Assembly: GCA_951812395.1 (NCBI GenBank)
Contig: CATOSD010000001.1
Coordinates: 1,054,001 to 1,118,000, forward strand
From: an uncultured Dehalococcoidia bacterium
Lineage (GTDB): Bacteria > Chloroflexota > Dehalococcoidia > Lucifugimonadales > CATOSD01
Length of the DNA stretch: 64,000 bases
Direction of reading: 5' to 3'
Each line of letters begins with the position of its first letter. The first letter of the stretch is position 1. Both the position numbers and the translations under genes were made by a program. Below are positions 25,788 through 34,460 of the stretch, piece by piece. The notes beneath the pieces were generated by a model, which saw nothing but the letters and a program-made list of their open reading frames with translations, ran no database searches and was not told the DNA's origin.

Positions 25788-25853
25788 AGGATATGTGCGA
25801 AGCAAACGTGCTTCGATACAAATCAAGAAGTCCAATTTCTGGAGGTAACAAGT

Positions 25854-26291
25854 ATGACTTTGCAACGCTGGGACCCATTCAACGAGCTGAGGCAGATGCA
25901 GGACACCATGAATAGGATCTGGAAGGGCTACCCTGGTCCCGCCGAGAACGGCGGATTCGAGGCCTGGGCGGTTCCCCTGGACGTGGTGAGGAAGGGCGAC
26001 GACATTGAGGTGCGCGCGTCCGTGCCGGGCGTGGACCCCGGCGACATCCAGATCACTGTGGAGAACGACGTGCTGACCATCAACGGCCAGACCGCCTCGG
26101 ATACGGAAACCGCGGGGGGCGACTTCCTGATGCGAGAGCGCAGGAGCGGCAGCTTCCACCGCGCGCTCCGCCTGCCCGACACCGTCGACGTGGACAGGGC
26201 CGAGACCAGCTACGACAACGGCGTCGTGACCATCAGCTTCCCCAAGCTGGAGTCCAAGAAGGCCAAGAAACTCTCACTGACGGTCGGCTAG
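25854..26291 (+). CDS. Hsp20/alpha-crystallin small heat-shock protein
   Basis: A protein of 145 residues; GGAGG eight bases before ATG. The N-terminal arm begins LQRWDPFNELRQMQD; the alpha-crystallin domain (about 40-135) has PLDVVRKGDDIEVRASVPG and FHRALRLPDTVD, with YDNGVVTISFPK near the end. The usual IxI tail is weak. It holds unfolding proteins for DnaK/DnaJ. A consensus promoter lies about 65 nt upstream, divergent from dnaJ-hspR. Confidence 0.93.
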   Translation: MTLQRWDPFNELRQMQDTMNRIWKGYPGPAENGGFEAWAVPLDVVRKGDDIEVRASVPGVDPGDIQITVENDVLTINGQTASDTETAGGDFLMRERRSGSFHRALRLPDTVDVDRAETSYDNGVVTISFPKLESKKAKKLSLTVG

Positions 26292-26442
26292 TCCATATCC
26301 CTCGATAGGACCGGGTGAACGCTCGGCGGGGGCGGTCCCAATTCGGGGCTGCCCCCGTTTCACGTCTGCGTCCACGCGCCACGAGCCCCTTCCCCCTCGC
26401 AAGCAGAAAGCCAGGATGAGGTGCCGCCGCCCTACCTCACAT

Positions 26443-26480
26443 TCCCTTCCCCCTGCAGGGGGAAGGTTAGGATGGGGGTG
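26443..26480 (+). repeat. Hairpin repeat R1 (copy 2)
   Basis: CCTTCCCCCTGCAGGGGG stem, followed by TTAGGATGGGGGTG. A degraded partial copy precedes it at about 26388-26421. The 26292-26495 gap holds nothing else. Confidence 0.85.
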
Positions 26481-26495
26481 TAACCGCGGAACCAC

Positions 26496-27143
26496 CTACA
26501 CCGCCGCCGTCTGCGGCGACTCCGCGGCCGTCACGCCCACCATGCTGTCGCGCGTCACCAGCGCCGCCAACCCCTCCTCGCTCATGTCCTCGCTGCCGGC
26601 GGGACGCGCGGGCAGCACCAGGTAGCGCAGATCCGCCGTGCTGTCCAGCACACGCACCTCCACGCCGTCGCCGGGCGTGAAGCCGAACTCCGCCATCACC
26701 GCCCGCGGCTCCCTCACGGCCCTGGACCGGTACGCCAGGCTCTTGTACCAGTCAGGAGGAGGGCCCAGCAGTGTGGTGGGGTAGCACGAGCACAGCGTAC
26801 ACACCACCAGGTTGTGCAGCTTGTCGGTGTTCTCCACCACCGCGAGTTCGGCCTCGTGGGGCAGCTCATAGCCCAGCTCGGCCACCGCGGCCTTGGCGTC
26901 GTCCAGCAGCCGGGCCTTGAAGCCGTCGTCCACCCAGGCCCGCGCCACCACCCTCGCGCCGTCGGCGGGAGAGCGGCGGTGAAGCTCGTCGGCGCGCCTG
27001 CGCACGTCGTCGGCGTCGATGATTCCCTTCTCCAGCAGCAGTTCCCTGATGGCGAGGGCGCGCTTGGCCCGCTCGCTCAGTCCCGAATCCCCCAACATGC
27101 CGGGGTGATCGCCGTGGGATGCGTCGTCGTGGTTGGCGCCCAT
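26496..27143 (-). CDS. Nitrile hydratase alpha subunit (cobalt-type motif), orphan
   Basis: A protein of 215 residues. VCTLCSCYPT places the metal-binding Cys at 115, 118 and 120 with Ser119; the Thr after the first Cys marks the cobalt type. DWYKSLAYRSRAVREPR follows, as expected. The family hydrates nitriles to amides with a beta subunit; thiocyanate hydrolase gamma subunits share the motif. No beta-subunit gene is adjacent on either side, which is odd because alpha and beta are normally paired. A His-rich N-terminus (HDDASHGDH) is present. Confidence 0.85.
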   Translation of the reverse strand: MGANHDDASHGDHPGMLGDSGLSERAKRALAIRELLLEKGIIDADDVRRRADELHRRSPADGARVVARAWVDDGFKARLLDDAKAAVAELGYELPHEAELAVVENTDKLHNLVVCTLCSCYPTTLLGPPPDWYKSLAYRSRAVREPRAVMAEFGFTPGDGVEVRVLDSTADLRYLVLPARPAGSEDMSEEGLAALVTRDSMVGVTAAESPQTAAV

Positions 27144-27265
27144 AAGTCACCTCGTTTTAATAGTAGCGGACCCCGGTCAGTCGCAGTGGACGCGACAGCG
27201 GGGCACGGCGGTATTATTGCAGAATCACCGCACAAGCGAAAGCGGCGCAAGAGTGAAGAGACCGG

Positions 27266-27308
27266 TCCCTTCCCACCCACTCGCAGGGGGAAGGTTAGGA
27301 TGGGGGTG
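27266..27308 (+). repeat. Hairpin repeat R1 (copy 3)
   Basis: A variant with four extra bases in the first arm (CCTTCCCACCCACTCGC), then AGGGGGAAGGTTAGGATG. It lies between the nitrile hydratase and dapB genes. Confidence 0.85.
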
Positions 27309-27423
27309 AAGTCCTCCACGTCGCATCCGCCTTGCATCACCGCCCACGCTGGATTAACCTTCCCAGCACCGGGTGAGGGCCATTGACTCCGCCCTCGGGA
27401 TACTGCCACCAGGAGGCGCGGCT

Positions 27424-28221
27424 ATGACTGCTATCAGGGTTGTCGTACAGGGTGCTTACGGCAAAATGGGACTTGAAACCGTCGGCGCCGTGTGCGGGGA
27501 CGACGGCATGGAGCTGGTGGGCGCCGCCTCCAGGCGCGGCAGCCTGGGCGACGCTTACGCGCTGCCGGACGGCTCCGGCGACGTGCCGCTGTCCAACTCG
27601 CTAGCCGACGTGCTGGCGGGAGCTGACGTGGTCGTGGACTTCACCAACGCGGAGGGCGCGATGTCCGCTGTTCGCGCCGCGACCGCGGGCGGCGCGAACG
27701 TCGTCACCGGCTCGACCGGGCTGAGCGAGACCCAGCTCGAGGAGGCCGGTCGGCTGGCCGAGGACAGCGGCCGCTGCGTGATCGTCGCGCCCAACTTCGC
27801 GCTCGGCGCCGTGCTGCTGATCCACCTCGCCGGCGTCGCCGCGCCGTTCTTCGACTACGCAGACCTCACCGAGGTCCACCACGAGGCCAAGCTGGACGCC
27901 CCCTCTGGCACCGCGCTCGCCATCGCCAGGGCCGCGGCCGCCGCCAGAGGGACGCCGTTCGTCGCGCCCGCAGCCGAGACGGAGACGCTGGCCGGCACAC
28001 GCGGCGGCACGCTCGACGGCGTGGTCATCCACAGCGGACGCATGACCGGGCGCGTGGCCCACCACGAGCTTGTGTTCGGCGCCCTCGGCCAGACGCTTGC
28101 GCTGCGTCACGACTCCATCAACCGCGAGAGCTTCATGCCCGGCGTGCTGCTGGCCATCCGCCGCTCCACAGAGATGACCGGCCTGACCGTGGGCCTGGAG
28201 AATCTGCTGGGCCTGAACTAG
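27424..28221 (+). CDS. dapB: 4-hydroxy-tetrahydrodipicolinate reductase
   Basis: A protein of 265 residues from ATG 27424 with AGGAGG upstream. VVVQGAYGKMG is the NAD(P)H-binding loop; GSTGLSE and APNFALGAVLL follow; EVHHEAKLDAPSGTAL contains the catalytic His pair and Lys region of DapB. It reduces HTPA to tetrahydrodipicolinate in lysine and diaminopimelate synthesis. No other dap gene is adjacent in this window. Confidence 0.95.
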   Translation: MTAIRVVVQGAYGKMGLETVGAVCGDDGMELVGAASRRGSLGDAYALPDGSGDVPLSNSLADVLAGADVVVDFTNAEGAMSAVRAATAGGANVVTGSTGLSETQLEEAGRLAEDSGRCVIVAPNFALGAVLLIHLAGVAAPFFDYADLTEVHHEAKLDAPSGTALAIARAAAAARGTPFVAPAAETETLAGTRGGTLDGVVIHSGRMTGRVAHHELVFGALGQTLALRHDSINRESFMPGVLLAIRRSTEMTGLTVGLENLLGLN

Positions 28222-28234
28222 GCACGGCGACTGG

Positions 28235-28350
28235 CGCTACACCCCATGAAGGGGGAGGGGACCAACCGAAGGCCTGAAGAGCCTGATCAGACTCGCCTAG
28301 CAGGAATCTGACCCTCCTATTGTTCCCCTCTCCCCCGCGTGGGAGAGGGT
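28235..28350. repeat. Paired inverted GC-rich repeats between dapB and thiolase gene
   Basis: CACCCCATGAAGGGGGAGGG at the left and CCCCTCTCCCCCGCGTGGG with GAGAGGGTTATGGTGGGG at the right form a large imperfect inverted pair, a variant of the R1 style. Nothing else is seen in the 28222-28497 gap apart from a ribosome-binding site (AAGGAGG). Confidence 0.5.
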
Positions 28351-28497
28351 TATGGTGGGGTCTGGGCGTCTTCCGCAAGCCGCCTCCACCCCCTCCTCCC
28401 AAACTTGCCACGCCGCCCGCGTAGCGTATATGCTAGCCACGGCGCTGACGCCCTAGTCAGCAGTACAGGCACACTTATCAAGGAGGTCCAGTCCAGC

Positions 28498-29643
28498 ATG
28501 GCTGATCTATCCAGAACTTGCGCCATCGTCGGCGTCGACGAGTCCGACGTCATCGGCAGAGTCGAGGGCAAGTCCAACCTTCAACACCACGCGGAGGCGG
28601 GCTACAACGCGCTCGCAGACGCCGGGCTGTCGATCAAGGACGTCGACGGCGTCTTCTGCGCCGGCTCGTCCACCCTCAGCACCGCCGAGTACATGGGCAT
28701 ACGTCCCCGCTACACCGACAGCACGTCGGTGGGCGGCTCCTCGTTCGTCATTCACGTGGGCCACGCGGTGGCGGCGATCAACGCCGGCTACTGCGAGGTG
28801 GCGCTGATAACCCACGGCGAGGCGGGCCGCAGCGCACGCAGCCGCGCGGGGGGCAACGCCGCGGAGCCCGGCTCCCAGTTCGAGACGCCCTACGGCTTCA
28901 TCGGCGCGCCGATCAACTACGCCCTGGCCGCCCGCAGGTACATGCACCAGTACGGCGAGGACCGCACCCGGCAGGCGATGGCCGAGATCGCCGTGGCCAC
29001 CCGCAAGTGGGCGCAGAAGAACCCCAAGGCCTACATGAAAGACGTGCCCATGTCGTTCGACGACTACCACGATTCCCGCTGGATCGCCTGGCCGTTCCAC
29101 CTGTTCGACTGCTGCCTGGTCACCGACGCCGGCGGCGCGGCGGTGGTCACCACGGCCGAGCGCGCCCGCGACCTGGCCAAGGACCCCGTTTGGATCCTGG
29201 GCGCCGCCGAAGGCCACTCGCACAACATCATCAGCCAGATGCCCGACCTTACGCAGACGTGGGGCGTGAACTCCGGCCCCGCCGCCATGGGCAGGGCGGG
29301 CATCACCCACGACGACATCGACCTGGCGATGATCTACGACTCGTTCACCTACACCGTGCTCATCACGCTGGAGAGCCTGGGCTTCTGCAAGCCGGGCGAG
29401 GGCGCGGACTTCGTGGCCAACCAGCGCACCGCGCCGGGCGGCGACTTCGCGATGAACACCTCCGGCGGCGGGCTGTCCTACACCCACTCGGGCATGTACG
29501 GCATGTTCCTGATACTGGAGGCGGTGAGACAGCTTCGCGGCGAGGCCGGCGACCGGCAGATAGACGACCACAAGATCGCGCTCATGCACGGCACCGGCGG
29601 CTCGCTTTCGTCCACCGGCACCGTGGTGCTCGCCGTCGACTAG
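28498..29643 (+). CDS. Thiolase-like (SCP-x/lipid-transfer type) protein
   Basis: A protein of 381 residues. It has the thiolase fold signatures of the non-canonical lipid-transfer branch: GYNALADAGLSIKDVDGVFC, HVGHAVAAINAGYCEVALI and a C-terminal NTSGGGLSYTHSGMYG loop. The usual active-site Cys position is Ser (GGSSFVIHV), so classic thiolysis is doubtful; relatives do retro-aldol or acyl-CoA side-chain chemistry with a DUF35 partner. That partner follows 52 nt downstream. AAGGAGG precedes the ATG. Confidence 0.87.
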   Translation: MADLSRTCAIVGVDESDVIGRVEGKSNLQHHAEAGYNALADAGLSIKDVDGVFCAGSSTLSTAEYMGIRPRYTDSTSVGGSSFVIHVGHAVAAINAGYCEVALITHGEAGRSARSRAGGNAAEPGSQFETPYGFIGAPINYALAARRYMHQYGEDRTRQAMAEIAVATRKWAQKNPKAYMKDVPMSFDDYHDSRWIAWPFHLFDCCLVTDAGGAAVVTTAERARDLAKDPVWILGAAEGHSHNIISQMPDLTQTWGVNSGPAAMGRAGITHDDIDLAMIYDSFTYTVLITLESLGFCKPGEGADFVANQRTAPGGDFAMNTSGGGLSYTHSGMYGMFLILEAVRQLRGEAGDRQIDDHKIALMHGTGGSLSSTGTVVLAVD

Positions 29644-29695
29644 CCCGCTCCAAGACCGCCAACCAAGCACGAACGACTAACTTCAGGAGATTTCG

Positions 29696-30112
29696 ATGAC
29701 CCAGCAGTATAACAAGCCCATCCCCGTGCCGCAGGGCGAGTCCGACGAGTATTGGAACAAGGCCAAGGAGCACGAGCTCTGGCTCAGGAGTTGCAACGAC
29801 TGCGGCGGGACCTACTTCTACCCGCGCGACATCTCCCCGGGCTGCTTCTCCAGGAACACCACGTGGGTCCAGGCCAGCGGCAACGCGACGCTGTACACCT
29901 ACGCGATAGTCCACCGAGCCCCGCACCCCGGCTTCGTCGGCGACGTGCCCTTCGTGCCGGCCATCGTGGAGCTCGAGGAGGGCCCGCGAATGCCGACCAA
30001 CATCGTGATCGACGATCCGACGCCTGAAAACCTGCAGATCGGGATGGCCCTCAAAGTCGTCTTCGAAGACATCACCGACACCATCACGCTGCCCAAGTTC
30101 GCCCCCGCGTAG
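29696..30112 (+). CDS. DUF35/OB-fold acyl-CoA-associated protein
   Basis: A protein of 138 residues: an N-terminal helix, a rubredoxin-like knuckle (LRSCNDCGGTYFYPR) and an OB fold (NATLYTYAIVHRAPHPGF, VPAIVELEEGPRM). The second Cys pair of the usual zinc ribbon is incomplete (only SPGC), so zinc binding may be lost. Such proteins partner thiolase-like proteins; the upstream gene is one, so a complex is likely. Confidence 0.87.
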   Translation: MTQQYNKPIPVPQGESDEYWNKAKEHELWLRSCNDCGGTYFYPRDISPGCFSRNTTWVQASGNATLYTYAIVHRAPHPGFVGDVPFVPAIVELEEGPRMPTNIVIDDPTPENLQIGMALKVVFEDITDTITLPKFAPA

Positions 30113-30652
30113 CGCGCAACCACCGAGCACCCGGCGGGTCGCGGGGTCCAGCCTCACGACCCGCCCTCGCACCTCCCGCGTCCTTCACACCATTCCGAGG
30201 GCAGCTTCCCCACATCACACCGGCCCTCGGCGAGAAATTCGCCGAGAAGTGTCTCATTTCGTCTGTTCCGACTCGCCCCGTAGCTGAGAACCCCGGCGGT
30301 TCGCGCAATTCGAAGACCTCGAGAGACTGGTTGCGGGCATCAAGCTACGGAATAGGCCGGAAACGGAACGGGGCCGCTGGTGGCCCCGACCTCCCTGTAC
30401 GTCCGCGTTCCCGGTTGGCGGGGTCTGTTACCTGCCAGCTCGTTAGGGTGAATAACACGGATGTGCCCAGGAATCAATAGGGGTTGGGGGAATCGTGGAT
30501 TCGAAACTTAGTACCAACGACTGGGCCGGACAGTTGATGGAATTGTGCGGGGCGAATGGAGCGAGGCATCAATCAAGGAATCTACCAGGTTTCGGGAGCA
30601 ATGTTTTGACTTCTCCCAGGTGAAGATGTCTGAGATTTGAGAACCACTGCTA
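30113..30652. other. Intergenic region with terminator-like hairpin
   Basis: At 30133-30165 GGCGGGTCG pairs with CGACCCGCC after the DUF35 gene, without a T-run; a second small stem GGGGCC / GGCCCC lies at 30370-30387. No gene is seen in these 540 bases. Confidence 0.4.
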
Positions 30653-31039
30653 ATGCGCCTACCTTCGGTAGTGATGGCTGTCCTGGCGGTGCTTGCGCCG
30701 CAACTGCTTTTCCTGGCGGTTGCGGCCCTTTCGGGAGACCTTGTCTTCGTGCAGGATAGGGCCAGCGACGGAGAACGATTCTTCACCTTGGTTGTCGTCG
30801 CTTTTTGTCTGGGGGCTGTGGCGCTCTCTTGCATCTACTCCTGGAATGACAGAAAGAGCCGCGGGACGGCCAGAGCTGTGCTGTTGATAGCAGCCGCGTC
30901 CACGACTTTGAGTGTCATCGGAATAGGGGCTGGCTTCCTGGTAATCGGCCTGTTGACTGTATCCGGGTTGTTCTTCCTGCTGTCCCTGCCCATCCTCTTG
31001 CTCACGATCTGGAATGCCAGGGCCATCGCCGCTGGGTGA
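30653..31039 (+). CDS. Small membrane protein of unknown function
   Basis: A protein of 128 residues with four hydrophobic segments (about residues 6-28, 44-63, 74-95, 98-122) separated by short polar loops, one of them (SWNDRKSRG) basic and so likely cytoplasmic. No family motif recognised. It stands alone between the DUF35 gene and the toxin-antitoxin pair. There is no strong ribosome-binding site. Confidence 0.55.
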   Translation: MRLPSVVMAVLAVLAPQLLFLAVAALSGDLVFVQDRASDGERFFTLVVVAFCLGAVALSCIYSWNDRKSRGTARAVLLIAAASTTLSVIGIGAGFLVIGLLTVSGLFFLLSLPILLLTIWNARAIAAG

Positions 31040-31199
31040 CCTCACGTGGTCTTTGCCAAGGCCTCTGCCCCTGAGTTCCCGCTTTCGTGGGAAAGTCGGT
31101 GTTGGGCACACCTAACAGTCTCCCCTCAGCGTTGGTGCTTGCGGACAGGCTGGAGCTAGCGTTAGTATGTTCTGGTTAAAACAACCGGTTGGAGGGACC

Positions 31200-31451
31200 A
31201 TGCGTGAGGTCAAAGCCACGGAAGCCAAGGCTCGCTTAGCTGAACTCCTGAGGGAGGTAGAAAGCGGAGAGACGATTGCCATAACCCGCCACGGCAGGCC
31301 GGTTGCGCATATGGTCCCCGCTCCGACGCAGCATCGCGCCTCGAGGGAGGAGGCGGTTGAGCAGTTTCGTCGACGCCGCGCAGCATGGGGACGAGTCCCC
31401 TTCACAACGGATGAGATACTGAAGTCGCGCCACGAAGGACACCGTTTGTGA
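31200..31451 (+). CDS. Antitoxin of Phd/YefM family
   Basis: An 83-residue protein; GGAGG just before the ATG. EVKATEAKARLAELLREVES followed by GETIAITRHGRPVAHMVP is the Phd/YefM DNA-binding fold. The C-terminal part (residues 45-83) is charged and should bind and block the toxin. Such antitoxins repress their own promoter. It overlaps the vapC start by 4 nt. Confidence 0.9.
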   Translation: MREVKATEAKARLAELLREVESGETIAITRHGRPVAHMVPAPTQHRASREEAVEQFRRRRAAWGRVPFTTDEILKSRHEGHRL

Positions 31452-31855
31452 GGGCGTTCGTCGTTGATTCCTCTGTCGTTTTGGCGTGGCTCTACGATGA
31501 CGAAGACGTGCCACGAGCTGACGACGTGGTGGAACGGCTCATAGAGGACAGCGCGTTTGTACCACAACTCTGGCATCTGGAGATACGTAACTCGTTGCTG
31601 GTTGCCGAACGGCGCGGACGCCTCACCTGGGGAGCGGTCGTGGAGCGTCTTGACGCCCTGAGTATCTTGCCGGTCCAAACCGATGAAGAACCCGACTATC
31701 AGGCAGCCCTTGAGTTGGCGCGGCGACATGGTTTGTCCTTCTACGATGCCCTGTACCTGGAGTTGGCCAGGCGTCGTCGAGCAGACCTGGCGACGCTGGA
31801 CATAGACCTTGGTCGCGCCGCTGCTTCAGAAGGGGTCGCCCTGGTAGCTATCTAG
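31448..31855 (+). CDS. vapC: VapC-type PIN-domain toxin
   Basis: A protein of 135 residues from GTG 31448. PIN-domain acidic residues: D7 (VVDSS), E in LWHLEIRNSLL, D in FYDALYLELA, and D in LATLDIDLG. It acts as a Mg-dependent ribonuclease toxin neutralised by the upstream antitoxin. The start/stop overlap gives translational coupling. Confidence 0.9.
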   Translation: MRAFVVDSSVVLAWLYDDEDVPRADDVVERLIEDSAFVPQLWHLEIRNSLLVAERRGRLTWGAVVERLDALSILPVQTDEEPDYQAALELARRHGLSFYDALYLELARRRRADLATLDIDLGRAAASEGVALVAI

Positions 31856-31980
31856 CCGGCTGCGATGCCCTGCATTGAGGCGCGCTCTCCGGTGCGGCGC
31901 GACCGCTTCACCCTGCTTTTGGCAGCGTTGGGCGGTGTCGGCATCGGGCCGGCTTCCCGCTTGCGCGGGAAAGACGATTT

Positions 31981-32007
31981 CTCGCGCACCTAGTAATCTG
32001 AGACAGC
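31981..32007 (-). repeat. Solo end of MITE-like element (family M)
   Basis: CTCGCGCACCTAGTAATCTG and onward matches the inverted end of the elements at 34221 and 40227. Nearby CCGCTTGCGCGGGAAAG forms a small stem. No matching second end was found. Confidence 0.65.
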
Positions 32008-32087
32008 TTCCCCTCCAAGGATTCAACTTGATTGCCCTCGCCACATTCATTAGAATGCGCACATCCTAAACTTTACGAGGTGCACCT

Positions 32088-33467
32088 TTGGCCCTATTCC
32101 AGCCGGACCCTACATTTTATCCTTCGCCCGAGATGGCTACGAAAGCCCCGCCCGAACGGCTCGGCTACGTCGCCGGACTCAACGTTGATGGTCGACCCGA
32201 CAGCATGTCGGTCGTAGACCTCGACCCGGAGTCCTCCAACTACGGCACGATCGTGAGCTCCGTCGAAATGCCCAACGTGGGCGACGAGCTTCACCACTTC
32301 GGCTGGAACGCCTGTAGCGCCGCGCTCTGTCCATATGCACCTCACCCCCACCTGGAGCGGCGATACCTCGTCGTCCCGACCCTGCGAACGTCTCGCATCT
32401 ACATCCTGGACACCAAGCCGGACCCCTACAACCCCAAGCTGGTCAAGACGATAGAGTCCGACGTCATATTCGAGCGCACCGGCTACAGCCGCCTCCACAC
32501 CGTCCACTGCGGCCCCGACGCCATATACCTGAACGGCATAGGCTCCGCGGAAGGCGGTTCGCCCGGCGGAATCATGCGCATAGACCACAACACCTTCGAG
32601 CCTCTGGGCCGTTGGGAGCTGGAGCGGGGCACGCAGCAGATGTCCTACGACTTCTGGTGGCACATCGGCCTGGACGTCGCCATGACCAGCGAGTGGGGCA
32701 CGCCGGACATGTTCGAGAACGGCCCGGTGCTGGAACACATCGTGAACCACAACTACGGCCACAAGATACACTTCTGGGACATGCGCCGGCGCCGGCACAT
32801 CCAGGAGGTGGACCTGGGCTCCGAGTACCAGATGGCGCTGGAGCTTAGGCCCGCCCACGACCCGACCAAGGCTTACGGGTTCCTCGGAGTGGTGGTAAAC
32901 GCCAATGATCTGTCGTCCGCGGTGTTCACCTGGTACCGCGAGAACGGCAAGTGGGCCGCGAAGAAGGTCATCGATATTCCGGCTGAGCCGGCCGACGCCG
33001 ACCTGCTGCCCGAAGCCCTCAAGCCGCTGGGTGTGGTGCCGCCGCTGGTGACCGACATCGACCTGTCGGTGGACGACAAGTTCCTCTACGTCTCCTGCTG
33101 GGGGACCGGCGAGCTGCGCCAGTACAACGTATCCGACCCGTTCAACCCCGAGCTCACGGGCACGGTGCAGGCAGGCGGCATCGTCAGAAAGGCCGAGCAT
33201 CCCACCGCGGGACCGCTGATAGGCGCGCCTCAGATGGTGGAGATAAGCCGAGACGGACGCCGCGTGTACGCCACCAACTCCCTGTACAGCTCCTGGGATG
33301 ACGTCTTCTACAACGACATGAACGGTTGGATGATCAAGATGAACGCCAACCCCGAGGGAGGCATGGAGCTGGACCCGGACTTCTTCGTCGATTTCGGCAG
33401 CACCAGGGCGCACCAGGTGCGCCTCGAGGGAGGGGACGCCTCGTCCGACACCTTCTGCTACCCGTAA
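32088..33467 (+). CDS. SBP56 family protein, methanethiol oxidase
   Basis: A protein of 459 residues from TTG 32088, GAGGTG upstream. It matches selenium-binding protein 56 along its length: HHFGWNACSAALC near residue 70, RTSRIYILD, GYSRLHTVHCGPDAIYLN, HKIHFWDMRRRRHIQ, SVDDKFLYVSCWGTGELRQY, and a Cys near the C-terminus (DTFCYP). Bacterial SBP56/MtoX converts methanethiol to H2S, formaldehyde and H2O2 and contains copper. Downstream is a membrane protein 13 nt away. No signal peptide. Confidence 0.92.
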   Translation: MALFQPDPTFYPSPEMATKAPPERLGYVAGLNVDGRPDSMSVVDLDPESSNYGTIVSSVEMPNVGDELHHFGWNACSAALCPYAPHPHLERRYLVVPTLRTSRIYILDTKPDPYNPKLVKTIESDVIFERTGYSRLHTVHCGPDAIYLNGIGSAEGGSPGGIMRIDHNTFEPLGRWELERGTQQMSYDFWWHIGLDVAMTSEWGTPDMFENGPVLEHIVNHNYGHKIHFWDMRRRRHIQEVDLGSEYQMALELRPAHDPTKAYGFLGVVVNANDLSSAVFTWYRENGKWAAKKVIDIPAEPADADLLPEALKPLGVVPPLVTDIDLSVDDKFLYVSCWGTGELRQYNVSDPFNPELTGTVQAGGIVRKAEHPTAGPLIGAPQMVEISRDGRRVYATNSLYSSWDDVFYNDMNGWMIKMNANPEGGMELDPDFFVDFGSTRAHQVRLEGGDASSDTFCYP

Positions 33468-33479
33468 AGCCTCCACTGG

Positions 33480-34178
33480 ATGCTGCTATCGCCGCTCGCC
33501 CACGTTGAGCCTGCCGCGCTGGCGTCCCTGGGGGCGCTGGCCGGCTTGGCCGCGCTGGGAGCATTCCACGGCCTGAACCCGGCCATGGGCTGGCTCTTCG
33601 CCGTGGCGTTGGGGCTGCAACGACAGAGCGCCTGGGCCATAACCCAGGCGCTCGTGTTTGTCACCATCGGCCACGCCGCCTCCTTGGTGGTCGTGGCCGT
33701 CTCTCTGCTGATCATCGGCGCGTTCGTTCCCCTCGACTGGGTCAGGGTCCTCTCAGGCGTCACGCTGCTGATCTTCGGCGCGTACAAGGTCTTCCGCTAC
33801 TACCGCCATCCCAAGTGGGTGGGAATGCAGGTCACCTCCCGCGACCTCATCGTCTGGTCGTTTCTCATGGCCACGTCCCACGGCGCCGGCCTGATGCTGG
33901 CGCCTATCATCCTGAACCTCGAAGAGAATGAACACGGCCTGGGAGACCTGGAACACCACGCGGACTTCCTGGACCTGGCCGACACATCGGTCGCGTGGGG
34001 CATCGGTCTGGGCGTGCACACGCTGGCCATGCTGCTCGTCATGTTCGTCATCGCCATGGTGGTGTACAAGAAGGTGGGGCTGGCGTTCCTGCGGCGAGGC
34101 TGGATCAACGTCGACCTGTTCTGGGCGGTGGCCCTGTTGCTGGGGGGAGTCGTCACGCTCGCGTTGATATGGCTGTAA
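33480..34178 (+). CDS. Multi-pass membrane protein, UreH/NicO-like, partner of SBP56
   Basis: A protein of 232 residues with about six membrane helices. GAFHGLNPAMGWLFA in the first half and ATSHGAGLMLAPI in the second resemble His-containing metal motifs of nickel/cobalt or UreH-type transporters and sulfite-exporter relatives. A cytoplasmic or periplasmic loop carries HHADFLD. Its close spacing to SBP56 suggests metal delivery or export of a sulfur product, but that is inference. Confidence 0.72.
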   Translation: MLLSPLAHVEPAALASLGALAGLAALGAFHGLNPAMGWLFAVALGLQRQSAWAITQALVFVTIGHAASLVVVAVSLLIIGAFVPLDWVRVLSGVTLLIFGAYKVFRYYRHPKWVGMQVTSRDLIVWSFLMATSHGAGLMLAPIILNLEENEHGLGDLEHHADFLDLADTSVAWGIGLGVHTLAMLLVMFVIAMVVYKKVGLAFLRRGWINVDLFWAVALLLGGVVTLALIWL

Positions 34179-34220
34179 GACCCCGCGCGTAGCAATCGCG
34201 GCATCGGCCATGTGGGAGTC

Positions 34221-34365
34221 AGAGCCTGTGTCAGATTACTAGGTGCGCGAGGAATCATCCTTCCCACGCAAGCGGAAACCCGCCCTAAACCCTGCTTCCC
34301 GCGTAAACAGGAACCTAGGGGCGGAGGTCTCCATGTGGTCCGCCTAGTGATCTGAAACAGGCTCT
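34221..34365 (+). repeat. MITE-like element M, full copy A (about 145 bp)
   Basis: Left end AGAGCCTGTGTCAGAT, right end the complement of AGAGCCTGTTTCAGAT; 21 of 23 terminal bases pair. There is no coding frame inside. It is flanked by intergenic DNA. Confidence 0.8.
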
Positions 34366-34460
34366 GGGAGTCACCGAGTCTTGACAATTCCGCTAGCCTG
34401 CTGCTACCATATTTTCTGATTTTCCGTATGTTCAATCTCGGGTGTTAGACTGACTTCTAT

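Noticed and set aside
28507-29670. Long frames antisense to and in another frame of the thiolase gene
   Set aside because: His/Arg/Gly-rich composition typical of shadow frames, no motif.
32094-33476. 460-codon minus-strand frame opposite SBP56
   Set aside because: Antisense shadow; the plus-strand protein matches SBP56 along its whole length.
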